Shown in pieces: positions 50,315 to 60,282 of a DNA stretch of 64,000 nt; the stretch's first letter is position 1; every line of letters starts with the position of its first letter. The translations under genes and the position numbers were made by a program. Below the pieces are notes generated by a model, which saw only the letters and a program-made list of their open reading frames with translations, had not been told where the DNA came from and did not search any database. Origin of the DNA: Acidimicrobiaceae bacterium (GTDB lineage: Bacteria > Actinomycetota > Acidimicrobiia > Acidimicrobiales > RAAP-2); assembly GCA_003151235.1 (NCBI GenBank), contig PLWZ01000037.1, positions 1 through 64,000 of the forward strand, read 5' to 3'.

Positions 50315-52771
50315 ATGCCGATAGGCAGTCTGAGCACCGGGCGAGGCCTGGCTGTGTTCGCGGTCGGGCCCGACGGTTCTCTCGCGAATCGGTGCCTCAT
50401 TCCCGACAGCGGTTGGTCCGAGTGGTCGGTCGTGTGCCCCCAGGTCCGTGGAGCGCCGGCGGCCTTCCAGAACGCGGACGGCCGCGTCGAGGTGTTCGCC
50501 GCCGGTGCTGACGGGCGCCTCGGCCACGCATGGGAGATCGACGCTGGTCGTTGGTCGGACTGGGAGGGTTCGGGTCCCCCGGTGCTCGGTGACCCCTGCA
50601 TGTTCATCGACCAATCCGGCCGCCTCCAGGTGTTCGCCGCCGGTGCCGACGGCCAGCTCGGACGCATGCGCCAACTCGAGCCCGGAGGGCTCACGGGATG
50701 GTCGGAATGGGAGACCTCGGGGCATCTGATCCGGGGCCGGCCGACCGCCTTCCAGAACTTCGACGGCCGCCTGGAGGTCTTCGCCGCGGGAATCGACGGC
50801 CGGCTTGGTCACATCTGGGAGTGGGAGCCAGGCGGGCCGCTCGGGTGGGCCGAGTGGGATGACTTTCACTACATCGTCCGCGGGAACCCGGTGGCGTTCC
50901 AGAACGACGACGGCCGCCTGGAGGTCTTCGCCTGCAACGCTCAAGGCCGTCTCGGGCACGTGTGGCAGCTGGACCCGGGCGGTCACACGGGTTGGTCCGA
51001 GTGGGGAGACTTCGGGTACCTCATCCGTGGCGATCCGGCGGTGGGTCAGAACCCCGACGGTCGTCTCGAGGTCTTCGGTTGTGGCAGCGGGGGCCGTCTC
51101 GGGCACGTGTGGAGGGATCACGGCGGGCGTGCCGCAGGTTGGTCCGAGTGGGGAGACTTCGGGTACACGATCGCGGAGACACCCACCGTCTTCCACAACG
51201 CCGACGGTCGGCTCGACGTGTTCGTGGTCCGCTTAGATGGACGGCTCGGGCACGTCTGGCAGCAGGGCCCCGGTGCCGCGCATCCGTGGTCCGATTGGGC
51301 GGACCTCGGGGCCGGCTGGCGCCTGCCGGCCGTCTGCCGAGCCAGCGTCTCTGGCCGGGCCGGCAGCGAGCAGCTGGCCGCGGTGGTACAGCGCGCCCGG
51401 GCCGCCTGGCCGGTCGGCACCGCCACGACCCTCACCGCCGACGTCTGCGTTGTCGGCGGTGGTCCGGCAGGCATCACGCTGAGCGACGCGTTGACCCGGG
51501 CGGGAGCGAGCGTCCTACTCCTCGAAAGCGGCGAGTGGGACTACAACCCGGCTGCACAGGAGCTGAACGACGCGGACGCCGATGGCCCGATCATCAAGGA
51601 CTACCGGAACTATCTCCGGGCCGGTCGCCAGCGTCAGATCCAAGGCGCTGCGCTGCGATGGGGCCGAGGACTCTGCATGCCGTTGCGCACACTCGACTTC
51701 GAGGACCGGGCGTGGGTACCCCATAGCGGGTGGCCGCTCGTCCAGGCGGACCTGGCTCCCTTCGAGAAGCTCGCTGCGGCCACCTTCGGCTTCGATGAGT
51801 TCGGTCCCCCGGCGACGGAGAGCGAGCTGGTCCACCTCTCGTATCACTATCCGTCGAACCCCCTGCTCTTCCGCGCGCTCTTCCTCCAGCTGCTGACGAG
51901 ACCCAATTTCGCGACCGAACTTGGCGCAACGGTGGTCGAACTGAAGGTGGGCGGCGATCGGGTGACCGGAGTTCGCGTGGCTCGAGCCGGAGGTGACGAA
52001 CTCCACGTCGAGGCAGACACGGTCGTGTTGGCGGGCGGCGCCGTCGAGAACACCCGCCTCCTGCTGATGCACGAGCGCAGCGTGCCGTCGGGCGGCAACG
52101 CCGGTCGATTCTTCATGGAGCATCCCCACGTGCTCGCCGGATCCGTGGAGCTGGCCGACCCGACGCCGTTGCGGGCGTGCCTCGCCGACGGAGCCGTGCG
52201 AGAGGTGTTGGCCCTACCCGAGGAAGTCCAGCGGACCGAACACCTGCTGAACGTCAGCGTGCAGCTGAGTCCGCACGGTTCGAGCGGTGCAACCACGCCG
52301 TTGACATGCCAGCTCTATGCGCGGGCCGAACAGGCGCCGAACCCGGAGAGCAGGGTCGTCCTCGGCGATCAACTCGATCGGCTCGGTTGTCCCCGCCCTC
52401 GCCTCGAGTGGCGCCTGAGCGAGCAGGACTGGATCAGCGTCGTGCGAACGTCCGAGTTGGTCGCCGCGGCCCTCGAGGAGCGTTACGGGGCCCGCACCGA
52501 GCTCCTCGTACGAACCGACGAGCCGTGGCCGTGGCCGCCGGCCGGGCCGGCCGACTCGTCGAATGCGACGTGGGGCAACCACCATCTCGGGACCACCCGG
52601 ATGGCGGTGCGCCCGGAAGACGGAGTGGTGGATCCTGACTGCCGAGTCCACGGCACCGAGAATCTCTTTGTGGCCGGAAGCTCGGTCTTCCCGACCGGCG
52701 GCTGCGCCAATCCGACCTTCACCATCGTCACCCTGGCTCACCGGTTGGCCAGCCACCTGGCCTCCCCCTAG
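50315..52771 (+). CDS. PLL-type propeller lectin fused to GMC-family FAD oxidoreductase
   Basis: 818 residues. Residues about 10-345 repeat the seven-bladed lectin of the previous gene (DGRLEVFAAG...GHVWQ...GWSEWG). From about 375 a GMC oxidoreductase follows: VCVVGGGPAGITLSDALTRAG (FAD), LRWGRGLCMPL, VLAGGAVENTRLLLM and the C-terminal GNHHLGTTRM...NLFVAGSSVFPTGG and NPTFTIVTLAHRL, which bear the His/Asn catalytic pair. Relatives oxidise sugars or other alcohols. The fusion implies that oxidation is aimed at a bound glycan. No signal peptide is seen. It is convergent with rpoD. Confidence 0.85.
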   Translation: MPIGSLSTGRGLAVFAVGPDGSLANRCLIPDSGWSEWSVVCPQVRGAPAAFQNADGRVEVFAAGADGRLGHAWEIDAGRWSDWEGSGPPVLGDPCMFIDQSGRLQVFAAGADGQLGRMRQLEPGGLTGWSEWETSGHLIRGRPTAFQNFDGRLEVFAAGIDGRLGHIWEWEPGGPLGWAEWDDFHYIVRGNPVAFQNDDGRLEVFACNAQGRLGHVWQLDPGGHTGWSEWGDFGYLIRGDPAVGQNPDGRLEVFGCGSGGRLGHVWRDHGGRAAGWSEWGDFGYTIAETPTVFHNADGRLDVFVVRLDGRLGHVWQQGPGAAHPWSDWADLGAGWRLPAVCRASVSGRAGSEQLAAVVQRARAAWPVGTATTLTADVCVVGGGPAGITLSDALTRAGASVLLLESGEWDYNPAAQELNDADADGPIIKDYRNYLRAGRQRQIQGAALRWGRGLCMPLRTLDFEDRAWVPHSGWPLVQADLAPFEKLAAATFGFDEFGPPATESELVHLSYHYPSNPLLFRALFLQLLTRPNFATELGATVVELKVGGDRVTGVRVARAGGDELHVEADTVVLAGGAVENTRLLLMHERSVPSGGNAGRFFMEHPHVLAGSVELADPTPLRACLADGAVREVLALPEEVQRTEHLLNVSVQLSPHGSSGATTPLTCQLYARAEQAPNPESRVVLGDQLDRLGCPRPRLEWRLSEQDWISVVRTSELVAAALEERYGARTELLVRTDEPWPWPPAGPADSSNATWGNHHLGTTRMAVRPEDGVVDPDCRVHGTENLFVAGSSVFPTGGCANPTFTIVTLAHRLASHLASP

Positions 52772-52790
52772 GGGTGCGCGAGCTCCTGGC

Positions 52791-54188
52791 TCAGGCTTCC
52801 TCGAGGTAGTCGCGCAGTAGGTAGGCGGCGTCGGGTCGGCGCAGCTTGGCCAGCGTCTTCGACTCGATCTGGCGGACCCTTTCCCGGGTGACCCCGAACG
52901 CCTTGCCGACCTCCTCGAGCGTCCTGATCTTCCCGTCTTCCAAACCGAAGCGCATCCGCACGACGTCTTGCTCTCGGTGCGACAGATACGCGAGCGCCTC
53001 TTTCACCGCCTTGTCGAGCATCGCACGGGTGGCCGCGTCGTCGGGTACGACCGCGGCGCGATCCTCGATCAGATCGGACAGGCTGAAGTCGTCCTCGTCA
53101 CCGACCGGCTGCTCGAGCGAGATGGTGTCCTGGTTGATGCGCTGAATCTCTCGGACTCGGTCGATCGGGAACTCGACCCGGGATGCGAGCTCCTCTGCGG
53201 TCGGTTCCCGGCCGAGCTCTTGGAGCAGCTGGCGCTGCGCCCACACGACCTTGTTGATCGTCTCGACCATGTGCACCGGGATCCGAATCGTTCGGGCCTG
53301 ATCGGCGATCGCCCTCGTGATCGCCTGGCGGATCCACCACGTTGCATAGGTGGAGAACTTGAAGCCCTTCGTGTAGTCGAACTTCTCGACCGCACGCATG
53401 AGGCCGAGGTTGCCCTCCTGGATCAGATCCAAGAAGGCGAGGCCGCGGTTGCGGTAGCGCTTGGCGATGGAGACGACGAGGCGGAGGTTGGCCTCGATGA
53501 GCACGTCCTTGGCCTGGTGGCCCTTGCGGACGAGCCGCCGGTCCTTCGACGGCTCGGTGCTCGGCTCGGCGTCGCTCTCGGCCCCTTCGAGCGCGGCCAG
53601 TCGAGCGGCGGCGGCGAGGCCCGCCTCGATCCGCTGGGCCATCTCGACCTCGAGCTCGGCGCTCAGGAGAGCGACCTTGCCGATCTCCTTCAGGTAGGTG
53701 TGGACCGGGTCCTCGGAAGCGCCGGAACCGAAGTATTCCCCGTTGCTCTGCGCGCGCCCCTTGGCGGTGCTCTGGCCGCGGCTCTTCGTTTCGTTGGTCG
53801 ACGACGCAGCGCGCTCGTCGCGTGCGGCGGTGGTCGCACGCTTCACCTTGGCCCGCGAATCCTTGCCATCGTCGTGGTCGGGGTCGTCGTCGTCGGATAC
53901 GTCGAGAACCTGGTCCTCACTCTCGAACGCGATTCCCTCGTCACCGACGCGCTGGACGAGCTGATCGATGACTTCGGGACTCAACTCCACCTCGCGGACA
54001 ACCTCGACCAGGTCGGCGGGCGTGAGGACCCCTTGTGCGCGGCCTCGCTGCAACACTTCTTCGAACTCTTCGGTGGGCACTCCGGCCGGCAGCGGTGCGG
54101 GCGCGGCATCAGACGATCCGTTGGTGTGGGTCTTCCCGCGTGGAGTCTTCTGAGTGCTGGGTGTGTCGCGTGGGGCCCGCCCGGCCAT
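52791..54188 (-). CDS. rpoD: primary RNA polymerase sigma factor RpoD
   Basis: 465 residues from ATG 54188, whose first base is the last base of the dnaG stop (TGATG), so translation is coupled. After an acidic, disordered N-terminus come regions 1.2 ([30 protein letters not shown]), 2 ([26 protein letters not shown] and [14 protein letters not shown]), 3 and 4 ([23 protein letters not shown]). This is the housekeeping sigma of the HrdB/SigA group. Its promoter presumably lies with dnaG or inside it. Confidence 0.96.
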   Translation of the reverse strand: MAGRAPRDTPSTQKTPRGKTHTNGSSDAAPAPLPAGVPTEEFEEVLQRGRAQGVLTPADLVEVVREVELSPEVIDQLVQRVGDEGIAFESEDQVLDVSDDDDPDHDDGKDSRAKVKRATTAARDERAASSTNETKSRGQSTAKGRAQSNGEYFGSGASEDPVHTYLKEIGKVALLSAELEVEMAQRIEAGLAAAARLAALEGAESDAEPSTEPSKDRRLVRKGHQAKDVLIEANLRLVVSIAKRYRNRGLAFLDLIQEGNLGLMRAVEKFDYTKGFKFSTYATWWIRQAITRAIADQARTIRIPVHMVETINKVVWAQRQLLQELGREPTAEELASRVEFPIDRVREIQRINQDTISLEQPVGDEDDFSLSDLIEDRAAVVPDDAATRAMLDKAVKEALAYLSHREQDVVRMRFGLEDGKIRTLEEVGKAFGVTRERVRQIESKTLAKLRRPDAAYLLRDYLEEA

Positions 54189-56110
54189 CAAACCTCCCGA
54201 CGCCGTTCGAGGAGCCAGGCTAGCAACCACGACATGGCCTCGCTGCCATCGGTGTCGTCGTCGAGCTTCTCCAACCACCGTCGCACGGTGGCCGTTTCCA
54301 GGTGCGTTTCCTCGAGTCCGGCCGGCGAAATTCTGGTCTGAACCTGCAGGTCAGAGAGCGCTCGCTTGCTTGCCTCCCGTATCAGTCGAGCGATCACCGC
54401 GTCGACGGGATCCCTCAACGGCTCGTCCGAGATCACCGGCTCTTCGACTGCGACGCGTCGGAGCAGGTCGGCGACGTCGGGCGGCGCTCCGTCGATCGCG
54501 TCGTGCAGATTCTCGGCGTCGGCGAGGGCGAGGAACGCCCTGCGCTGGAGTTCATCGCTAAACAGCACGTCCTCGAGTCGGTCCGCGACCGCCTCGGGAC
54601 GATGCACGGCCAGACGCAGGGCCTCCATCCCGGGACGGAGCGATGGGTCCGGCCGCGCATCGGGCACGGACCGGGCGGGGCGCTCGTCGTAGGGTCCGTC
54701 GGGAGGCTCGTCGCGGGGCGGCGGGCCTTCATCCCTCTGTGCGCGGTGCCTCGCTTCGTCGGGCTCTCGACCGGGGCGGGACGAAGACGGTGGCCTCGGA
54801 CGACGTCTGGCCTCGTCCAGCCGGCGCCTGACCGCGTCGGGCTCAAGTCGGCACCAGTCCGAGACCGTCATCGCGTACTGGTCGCGCACGAGATCGTCCG
54901 GGTGCTCGGCAATGACGGCGATCGCAGCCTCGGCCGCCTTGGCCCGGCCCTCCGCCGTCGACCGATCGGCGCCCTGGAGGACCCGGTCCAGCCGGAACTG
55001 GAGGAACGGCCGACTCTCGGCCACCGCCGCCGCCAACGCCTTGGGGTCGCGGGCGGCCAACTCACCGGGGTCGGTTCCGGGTGGGAGGACCGCCACGGCC
55101 ACGTCGACCTCGTGCTGGCGTTCCCACTCGTACACGCGGGCGGTTGCGTTCTCCCCGGCGCTGTCGGCGTCGTACGCGAGGACGATCTTGCGGCCGAAGT
55201 TGCGCAGCACCCGGAAGTGCTCCTCGGCGAGTGCCGTGCCACACGTTGCGACCGCGCGCTCGACCCCGGCCTGGAAGAACCCGATCACATCGGTGTAGCC
55301 CTCGCAGACGACGACCTCACCCGTCGCCACGATGTCCTTCTTGGCCCAGTTCAGCCCGTAGAGGGTGCGGCGCTTCGAGTAGATCACCGTCTCTTGAGAA
55401 TTCTTGTACTTCGGCTCGGGGCCCCGGTTGGGATCGGGGGCCGGCGCACCGGCACGGGGCGGGAGGATGCGGCCACCCAGGGCGACGGGGTGCCCCGACG
55501 GGTCGCAGATGGGAAAGATGATCCGACCCCTGAAGGCGTCCTGGCGCCTGCCGCGACGGTTCACGAACCCGAGGCCGGTGGCGGTGAGGACCTTCTCGGA
55601 CAGCTTGAGCGAGGTGCTCAGGGCATCCCAGTCATCGGGCGCCCATCCGAGCCGGAATTGGCGGACGACCGAGCCGTCGTAGCCACGGGAGCGCAGATAG
55701 TCCCTGGCCGGCCCGGCGTCGGGAGCAGACAGCAGGCGCTGGTGGTACCAGGTGACCGCCCGCTCCATGGCATCGAGGAGTTCGCTCTTCCATTTGGAGT
55801 CGGACCCCTTGCCGGCCCCTTCGTGCAGCGTGATCCCGGCTCGGCCGGCCAGCTGCCGGACGGCGTCGGCGAAGTCGAGCGTGTCGATGGCGCGAACGAA
55901 GGTGATCGCGTCGCCGGACGCCTGGCACCCGAAGCAGTAGTAGAAGCCCTCCTCAGCGTTGACGCTGAACGACGCCGTCTTCTCGGCGTGGAACGGGCAC
56001 AACCCGACCCAGCGCCGGCCCTGCTGGCGGAGCGCGACCTGTTCCCCGATCAGAGCGACGATGTCGGTGGCCGCCCGAACTTGGGCTACCTCGTCGTCGG
56101 GGATGGCCAT
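54188..56110 (-). CDS. dnaG: DNA primase
   Basis: 640-residue primase: the CHC2 zinc domain at the N-terminus ([12 protein letters not shown]...[13 protein letters not shown]), the TOPRIM catalytic core ([24 protein letters not shown]) and a C-terminal DnaB-binding helical region. A charged, Pro/Arg/Asp-rich linker of about 70 residues (near 430-500) is more extended than usual. dnaG-rpoD adjacency is an ancient arrangement, here with single-base overlap. Confidence 0.96.
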   Translation of the reverse strand: MAIPDDEVAQVRAATDIVALIGEQVALRQQGRRWVGLCPFHAEKTASFSVNAEEGFYYCFGCQASGDAITFVRAIDTLDFADAVRQLAGRAGITLHEGAGKGSDSKWKSELLDAMERAVTWYHQRLLSAPDAGPARDYLRSRGYDGSVVRQFRLGWAPDDWDALSTSLKLSEKVLTATGLGFVNRRGRRQDAFRGRIIFPICDPSGHPVALGGRILPPRAGAPAPDPNRGPEPKYKNSQETVIYSKRRTLYGLNWAKKDIVATGEVVVCEGYTDVIGFFQAGVERAVATCGTALAEEHFRVLRNFGRKIVLAYDADSAGENATARVYEWERQHEVDVAVAVLPPGTDPGELAARDPKALAAAVAESRPFLQFRLDRVLQGADRSTAEGRAKAAEAAIAVIAEHPDDLVRDQYAMTVSDWCRLEPDAVRRRLDEARRRPRPPSSSRPGREPDEARHRAQRDEGPPPRDEPPDGPYDERPARSVPDARPDPSLRPGMEALRLAVHRPEAVADRLEDVLFSDELQRRAFLALADAENLHDAIDGAPPDVADLLRRVAVEEPVISDEPLRDPVDAVIARLIREASKRALSDLQVQTRISPAGLEETHLETATVRRWLEKLDDDTDGSEAMSWLLAWLLERRREV

Positions 56111-56164
56111 GGTCGGACCGTAGTGGGAGGTTTGACCAAGCGATTCGTCGTTCCCGTCCCCCGC

Positions 56165-59110
56165 TCAGCGGCGGCGGCCGCGCTTCGCCACTGCCCTTGT
56201 GCGGGCCGGACCCGTGGCTGCCTTCTTCGCGACCCGCCTGGCCGGGGCCTTCTTCGCAGCGGTCTTCGTCGTCCCTCGTCGCACCGGCACCCTCTTGGCT
56301 GCCTTCTTCGCGACCCGCCTGGCCGGGGCCTTCTTCGCAGCGGTCTTGGTCGCAGCGGTCTTCTTCGCGACCCTCTTCGATGGCGCCTTCCTGACGGTCT
56401 TTTTCGCGGTCGTCTTTTTCGCGGCCGGCTTCTTGGCGGCGGGTCGTCTCACCGCCTTCTTGGCCACCGGCGTGCTCTCCAACACGGCCTGCGCCGCCGC
56501 CAGCCGCGCAACCGGGACCCGGAACGGTGAACAACTCACATAGTCGAGACCGGCCTCGTAGAAGGTCGCGATCGATGCAGGGTCGCCACCATGCTCCCCG
56601 CAGACCCCGATCTTGAGGCCCGGGCGAACGGCTCGACCGCGCTCCACACCGATCCGGACGAGCTCGCCGACCCCTTGAGCGTCGACGACCTCGAACGGAT
56701 TGCGGGAGAGCAAGCCCTGCTCCAGGTACGCCGACATCATCCGACCCTCGACGTCGTCTCGGCTGAACCCGAACGTCATCTGCGTGAGGTCGTTGGTCCC
56801 GAACGAGAAGAACTCGGCGAACTCGGCCAGGTCGCCGGCCCGCAGTGCCGCCCGGGGCGTCTCGATCATCGTGCCGATGCTCACGTCGATGGCTCGGGCC
56901 GACCCCCGCCCGGGAGTGCCGAGCTCGGCCGCAACCGCCTCTTCGACCCAGCTCCGCGCGAGCGCCAGCTCGGGCCCCGAGACGGTGAGCGGGATCATGA
57001 CCTCGATGATCGGGCGACCGCCCTGGCTCACTCGGTGGGTCGCAGCCTGCATCAGCGCGCTGACCTGCATGCCGTAGAGGCCCGGCTTGATCACCCCGAG
57101 GCGCACGCCGCGGGTGCCGAGCATCGGGTTGGCCTCCTGCCAGGCCTGCGCCGCTGCGTAGAGCCGCCGCTCCCCCGCATCCAATCCGACCGTCGCCTCC
57201 TTGATTGCGAGCTCGTGGGTGGACGGCAGGAACTCGTGGAGCGGCGGGTCGAGCAGCCGGATGGTGACGGGCAGCCCGTCCATGGCCTCCAGGATCTCGA
57301 TGAAGTCGGCCCGCTGGGCCACCCGGAGCTCCTCGAGCGCCGCCGTCTCCTCCTCGGGAGTGTCGGCCAGGATCATCCGCCGCACGATCGGCAGCCGGTC
57401 CTCGGCGAGGAACATGTGCTCGGTCCGGCAGAGCCCGATGCCCTCGGCCCCCAACTGGCGGGCGTTGGCGGCGTCGGGCCCGGTGTCGGCGTTCGCCCGC
57501 ACCTTCAGGTGACCCCGGCGGATGGTGTCGGCCCACTCGAGGATCGTGAGGAATTCCTCGCTCGGCTCGGCGGCGGTGAGCGGGATCTGGCCGAGGACGA
57601 CCGTGCCCTCGGTGCCGTCGATCGACAGCCAGTCCCCCTCAGCCACGGTCACGTCGCCCACCGACACCGAACGGTCCCCCAATCGCAGTGCCTCGGCGCC
57701 GACGACGGCCGGCTTGCCCCAGCCCCGGGCCACGACGGCGGCGTGGCTCACCAGGCCGCCCCGCGCGGTCAGGATCCCCTGCGCGGCCAGCATCCCGTGG
57801 ACGTCTTCGGGGGACGTCTCCGAGCGCACCAGCACGACGGCCTCGCCGCGGGCGGCGGCCGCGGCCGCGTCATCAGCGGTGAAGTAGGCCTTGCCGACGG
57901 CGGCGCCCGGCGACGCGCCGAGGCCCCTGGTCAAGATCTTGTGATCGCCCCCCTGGGCGAACTGGGGGTGGAGCACCGATTCGAGGTGGTCCTCGGTGAT
58001 CCGCTGCACCGCCTCGGCCTTGGTGAGCCTGATCTCCCGCTCGGTCGTCATCTCGGCCGCCATCCGGAGGGCGGCCCGCCCGGTGCGCTTGCCCACGCGC
58101 GTCTGGAGCATCCAGAGCTTGCCCTGGTCGATCGTGAACTCGGTGTCGCACATGTCGCGGTAGTGCCGTTCCAGGCGGGCGAAGATCGCCATCAACTCCG
58201 CGTAGACGGGCGGGAACTCGGTCTCGAGCGCGGCGAGGGGCTCGGTGTTGCGGATGCCCGCGACCACGTCCTCGCCCTGCGCGTTCACCAAGAAGTCGCC
58301 GTAGGCGCCCTTGGCGCCCGTCGCGGGGTCGCGGGTGAAGCCGACGCCGGTGCCCGATCGGTTGTCGCGGTTGCCGAACACCATCGCCTGGACGTTGACG
58401 GCCGTCCCGAGGTCGTGCGGGATGTGCTCGCGGTCCCGATAGGCGCGGGCGCGGGCCCCGTCCCAACTGCGGAACACCGCCTCGATCGCGCCCTTCAGCT
58501 GCTCGGCCGGGTCTTGGGGGAACGGGCTCTTGGTGTGACGCTCGACGAGTGACTTGTACGACTCGACGAGTGACACCAACAGCTCCGTCGGCACCTGCGC
58601 GTCCGACGTCGTGCCGGCCTTCTCCTTCGCCTGGTCGAACAGTGTGTCGAACTCCTCGCCGGGCAGGTCGAGCACGATGCGCGCGTACATCGAGACGAAC
58701 CGCCGGTACGAGTCGTAGGCGAACCGCTCGTCGTTGGTCTGGGTGGCCAATCCCGCCACCGAGCGGTCGTTCAGCCCGAGGTTGAGAACCGTGTCCATCA
58801 TCCCGGGCATCGAGAACTTGGCCCCCGAGCGGACCGAGACGAGAAGTGGGTCGGCGGGGTCGCCGATCACCTTGCCCATCGCCCGCTCGAGTCGCCGACG
58901 GGCCCGCGCCACCTCGGTGTCGAGGGTGGCCGGCCACCCACCGGCCATGTACGCGCGGCACGCGTCGGTGGAGATGGTGAAGCCGGGCGGCACCGGCAGC
59001 CGCAATACCGACGTCATTTCGGCCAGGTTGGCCCCCTTGCCGCCGAGGAGGTCCTTCATCTCCATCGGAGGGCGGCGGTGCGCGTGGTCGAAATCGAAAA
59101 CGTAAGGCAT
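56165..59110 (-). CDS. ppdK: pyruvate, phosphate dikinase with histone-like C-terminal tail
   Basis: 981 residues. Residues 1 to about 878 are a full PPDK: the ATP-grasp N-terminus (GGKGANLAEMTSV), the phospho-His456 in GGLVSHAAVVARG, and the pyruvate-binding C-terminal TIM barrel with Cys837 in GVCGEHGGDP. It interconverts pyruvate, ATP and Pi with PEP. Unlike normal PPDK (about 875 residues) it then continues with ~100 residues of Lys/Ala/Pro/Arg (KKTAAKKAPARRVAKKA-type), like the tails of histone H1 or actinobacterial HupB. The same frame, without stop, encodes both parts. The tail holds two exact 52-base repeats. Confidence 0.93.
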   Translation of the reverse strand: MPYVFDFDHAHRRPPMEMKDLLGGKGANLAEMTSVLRLPVPPGFTISTDACRAYMAGGWPATLDTEVARARRRLERAMGKVIGDPADPLLVSVRSGAKFSMPGMMDTVLNLGLNDRSVAGLATQTNDERFAYDSYRRFVSMYARIVLDLPGEEFDTLFDQAKEKAGTTSDAQVPTELLVSLVESYKSLVERHTKSPFPQDPAEQLKGAIEAVFRSWDGARARAYRDREHIPHDLGTAVNVQAMVFGNRDNRSGTGVGFTRDPATGAKGAYGDFLVNAQGEDVVAGIRNTEPLAALETEFPPVYAELMAIFARLERHYRDMCDTEFTIDQGKLWMLQTRVGKRTGRAALRMAAEMTTEREIRLTKAEAVQRITEDHLESVLHPQFAQGGDHKILTRGLGASPGAAVGKAYFTADDAAAAAARGEAVVLVRSETSPEDVHGMLAAQGILTARGGLVSHAAVVARGWGKPAVVGAEALRLGDRSVSVGDVTVAEGDWLSIDGTEGTVVLGQIPLTAAEPSEEFLTILEWADTIRRGHLKVRANADTGPDAANARQLGAEGIGLCRTEHMFLAEDRLPIVRRMILADTPEEETAALEELRVAQRADFIEILEAMDGLPVTIRLLDPPLHEFLPSTHELAIKEATVGLDAGERRLYAAAQAWQEANPMLGTRGVRLGVIKPGLYGMQVSALMQAATHRVSQGGRPIIEVMIPLTVSGPELALARSWVEEAVAAELGTPGRGSARAIDVSIGTMIETPRAALRAGDLAEFAEFFSFGTNDLTQMTFGFSRDDVEGRMMSAYLEQGLLSRNPFEVVDAQGVGELVRIGVERGRAVRPGLKIGVCGEHGGDPASIATFYEAGLDYVSCSPFRVPVARLAAAQAVLESTPVAKKAVRRPAAKKPAAKKTTAKKTVRKAPSKRVAKKTAATKTAAKKAPARRVAKKAAKRVPVRRGTTKTAAKKAPARRVAKKAATGPARTRAVAKRGRRR
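56215..56266. repeat. 52-bp direct repeat, copy 1 (in ppdK tail)
   Basis: 52 bases identical to the copy at 56296-56347, offset by 81 bases (27 codons). On the minus strand it encodes a KTAAKKAPARRVAKKA-type peptide. Unequal crossing-over could lengthen or shorten the tail in 27-codon steps without breaking the frame. Confidence 0.9.
56296..56347. repeat. 52-bp direct repeat, copy 2 (in ppdK tail)
   Basis: Second exact copy of the 52-base unit in the histone-like tail. The identity at DNA level, including third codon positions, suggests recent duplication or ongoing homogenisation. Confidence 0.9.
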
Positions 59111-59265
59111 CAGGTCTCCTCGCCCGTTCGGTCGGGGGGATTCACCTTACCGGTCGTGTCGCGTGCGATTTGCTGGGCAAACGCTGCGGTTTGGCATCAC
59201 AGTCGCCCCCTCCTGGGTCGGGTCCAAGTGCTTGTCAGCCGGGTTGCCGGTCGTAAGGTGCGAGG

Positions 59266-60282
59266 ATGCCCGACCCCCCGGCGATCGAGGCACACGACCT
59301 CACCAAGACGTTCGCCAAGGGAAACGTGCTTGCGCTCGACGGGCTCTCGTTCGAGACGCCGCCCGGCACCGTGCTCGGTGTCCTGGGTCCCAACGGCGCC
59401 GGGAAGACGACGGCCGTCCGCATCCTGTGCACCGTGCTCATCCCCGACAGCGGCCGGGCGGCCATCTTGGGTCTCGACGTCGTGCGCGACGCAGTGGCGG
59501 TCCGCCGCATCATCGGGCTGGCCGGCCAGAACGCGGCCGTCGACGAGAACCTCTCGGGCCGCCAGAACCTCCAGATGGTCGGCCGCCTGAGCCACATGGC
59601 CCGTGGCCAAGCCAAGAAGCGGGCCGAGGAGCTCCTCGAGCAGTTCGGCTTGACCAACGCGGCGAGCCGATCCCTCAAGACCTACTCGGGTGGGATGCGT
59701 CGCCGCCTCGACCTGGCGGCCGCCCTGGTCGCGCAGCCGCCAATCCTCTTCTTCGACGAGCCGACGACCGGTCTCGACCCCCAGACCCGCAAGGACATGT
59801 GGACCTGGACCGAACGGCTGGTCGCCGAGGGGACCACGGTCCTTCTCACGACCCAGTATCTGGAGGAGGCGGACCGGTTAGCCGATCAGGTGATCGTGGT
59901 CGACCACGGCAAGGTGATCGCGCAGGGGACGCCCAGTTCCTTGAAGGCCGACCTCGGGAGCACCGTCTTGTTGGTCACCTTGGAGAACGCCGAGACAGCG
60001 CAGCGGGCCGCGGCGCTGCTCGGGCCATTGGGCAGCCGTGTGCCCATCGTCGAGGACGCGCAGGTGGAGTGGAGTGTGGAGAACGGTCCGAAGGCTGGGA
60101 GCGAGGCGCTGCGGGCGCTCGACGCCGCGGGAATCACCGTGCTCGGGCTGGTGTTGCGCGAGCCGAGCCTCGACGAGGTCTTCTTGAAGTTGACCGGACA
60201 CCGCGCCGAGTCCGGACCGCCGGCCGCGGGCACCCAAACGTCGCCTGAGGCGGTCGGACGGAGGGTGCGCTCAGCCAGATGA
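59266..60282 (+). CDS. ABC exporter ATP-binding protein (DrrA-like)
   Basis: 338-residue ABC ATPase: Walker A GPNGAGKTTAV, signature SGGMRRRLDLAAAL, Walker B ILFFDEPTTGLD, switch LLTTQYLEEADRLAD. The C-terminal ~100 residues are the DUF4162-like end (VEWSVENGPKAGSEALRALDAAGITV, LREPSLDEVFLKLTGH) typical of DrrA daunorubicin-resistance ATPases and related lipid/glycan exporters. It overlaps the permease gene by four bases (ATGA). The substrate is not known. Confidence 0.93.
   Translation: MPDPPAIEAHDLTKTFAKGNVLALDGLSFETPPGTVLGVLGPNGAGKTTAVRILCTVLIPDSGRAAILGLDVVRDAVAVRRIIGLAGQNAAVDENLSGRQNLQMVGRLSHMARGQAKKRAEELLEQFGLTNAASRSLKTYSGGMRRRLDLAAALVAQPPILFFDEPTTGLDPQTRKDMWTWTERLVAEGTTVLLTTQYLEEADRLADQVIVVDHGKVIAQGTPSSLKADLGSTVLLVTLENAETAQRAAALLGPLGSRVPIVEDAQVEWSVENGPKAGSEALRALDAAGITVLGLVLREPSLDEVFLKLTGHRAESGPPAAGTQTSPEAVGRRVRSAR

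Noticed and set aside
54302-56530. 742-codon open frame on the + strand across dnaG
   Set aside because: It is the antisense of dnaG and the start of ppdK, with His/Arg/Gly-rich composition and no family; long antisense frames are expected at this GC content.
56591-58552. 653-codon + strand frame across ppdK
   Set aside because: Antisense of ppdK catalytic core; no known domain.
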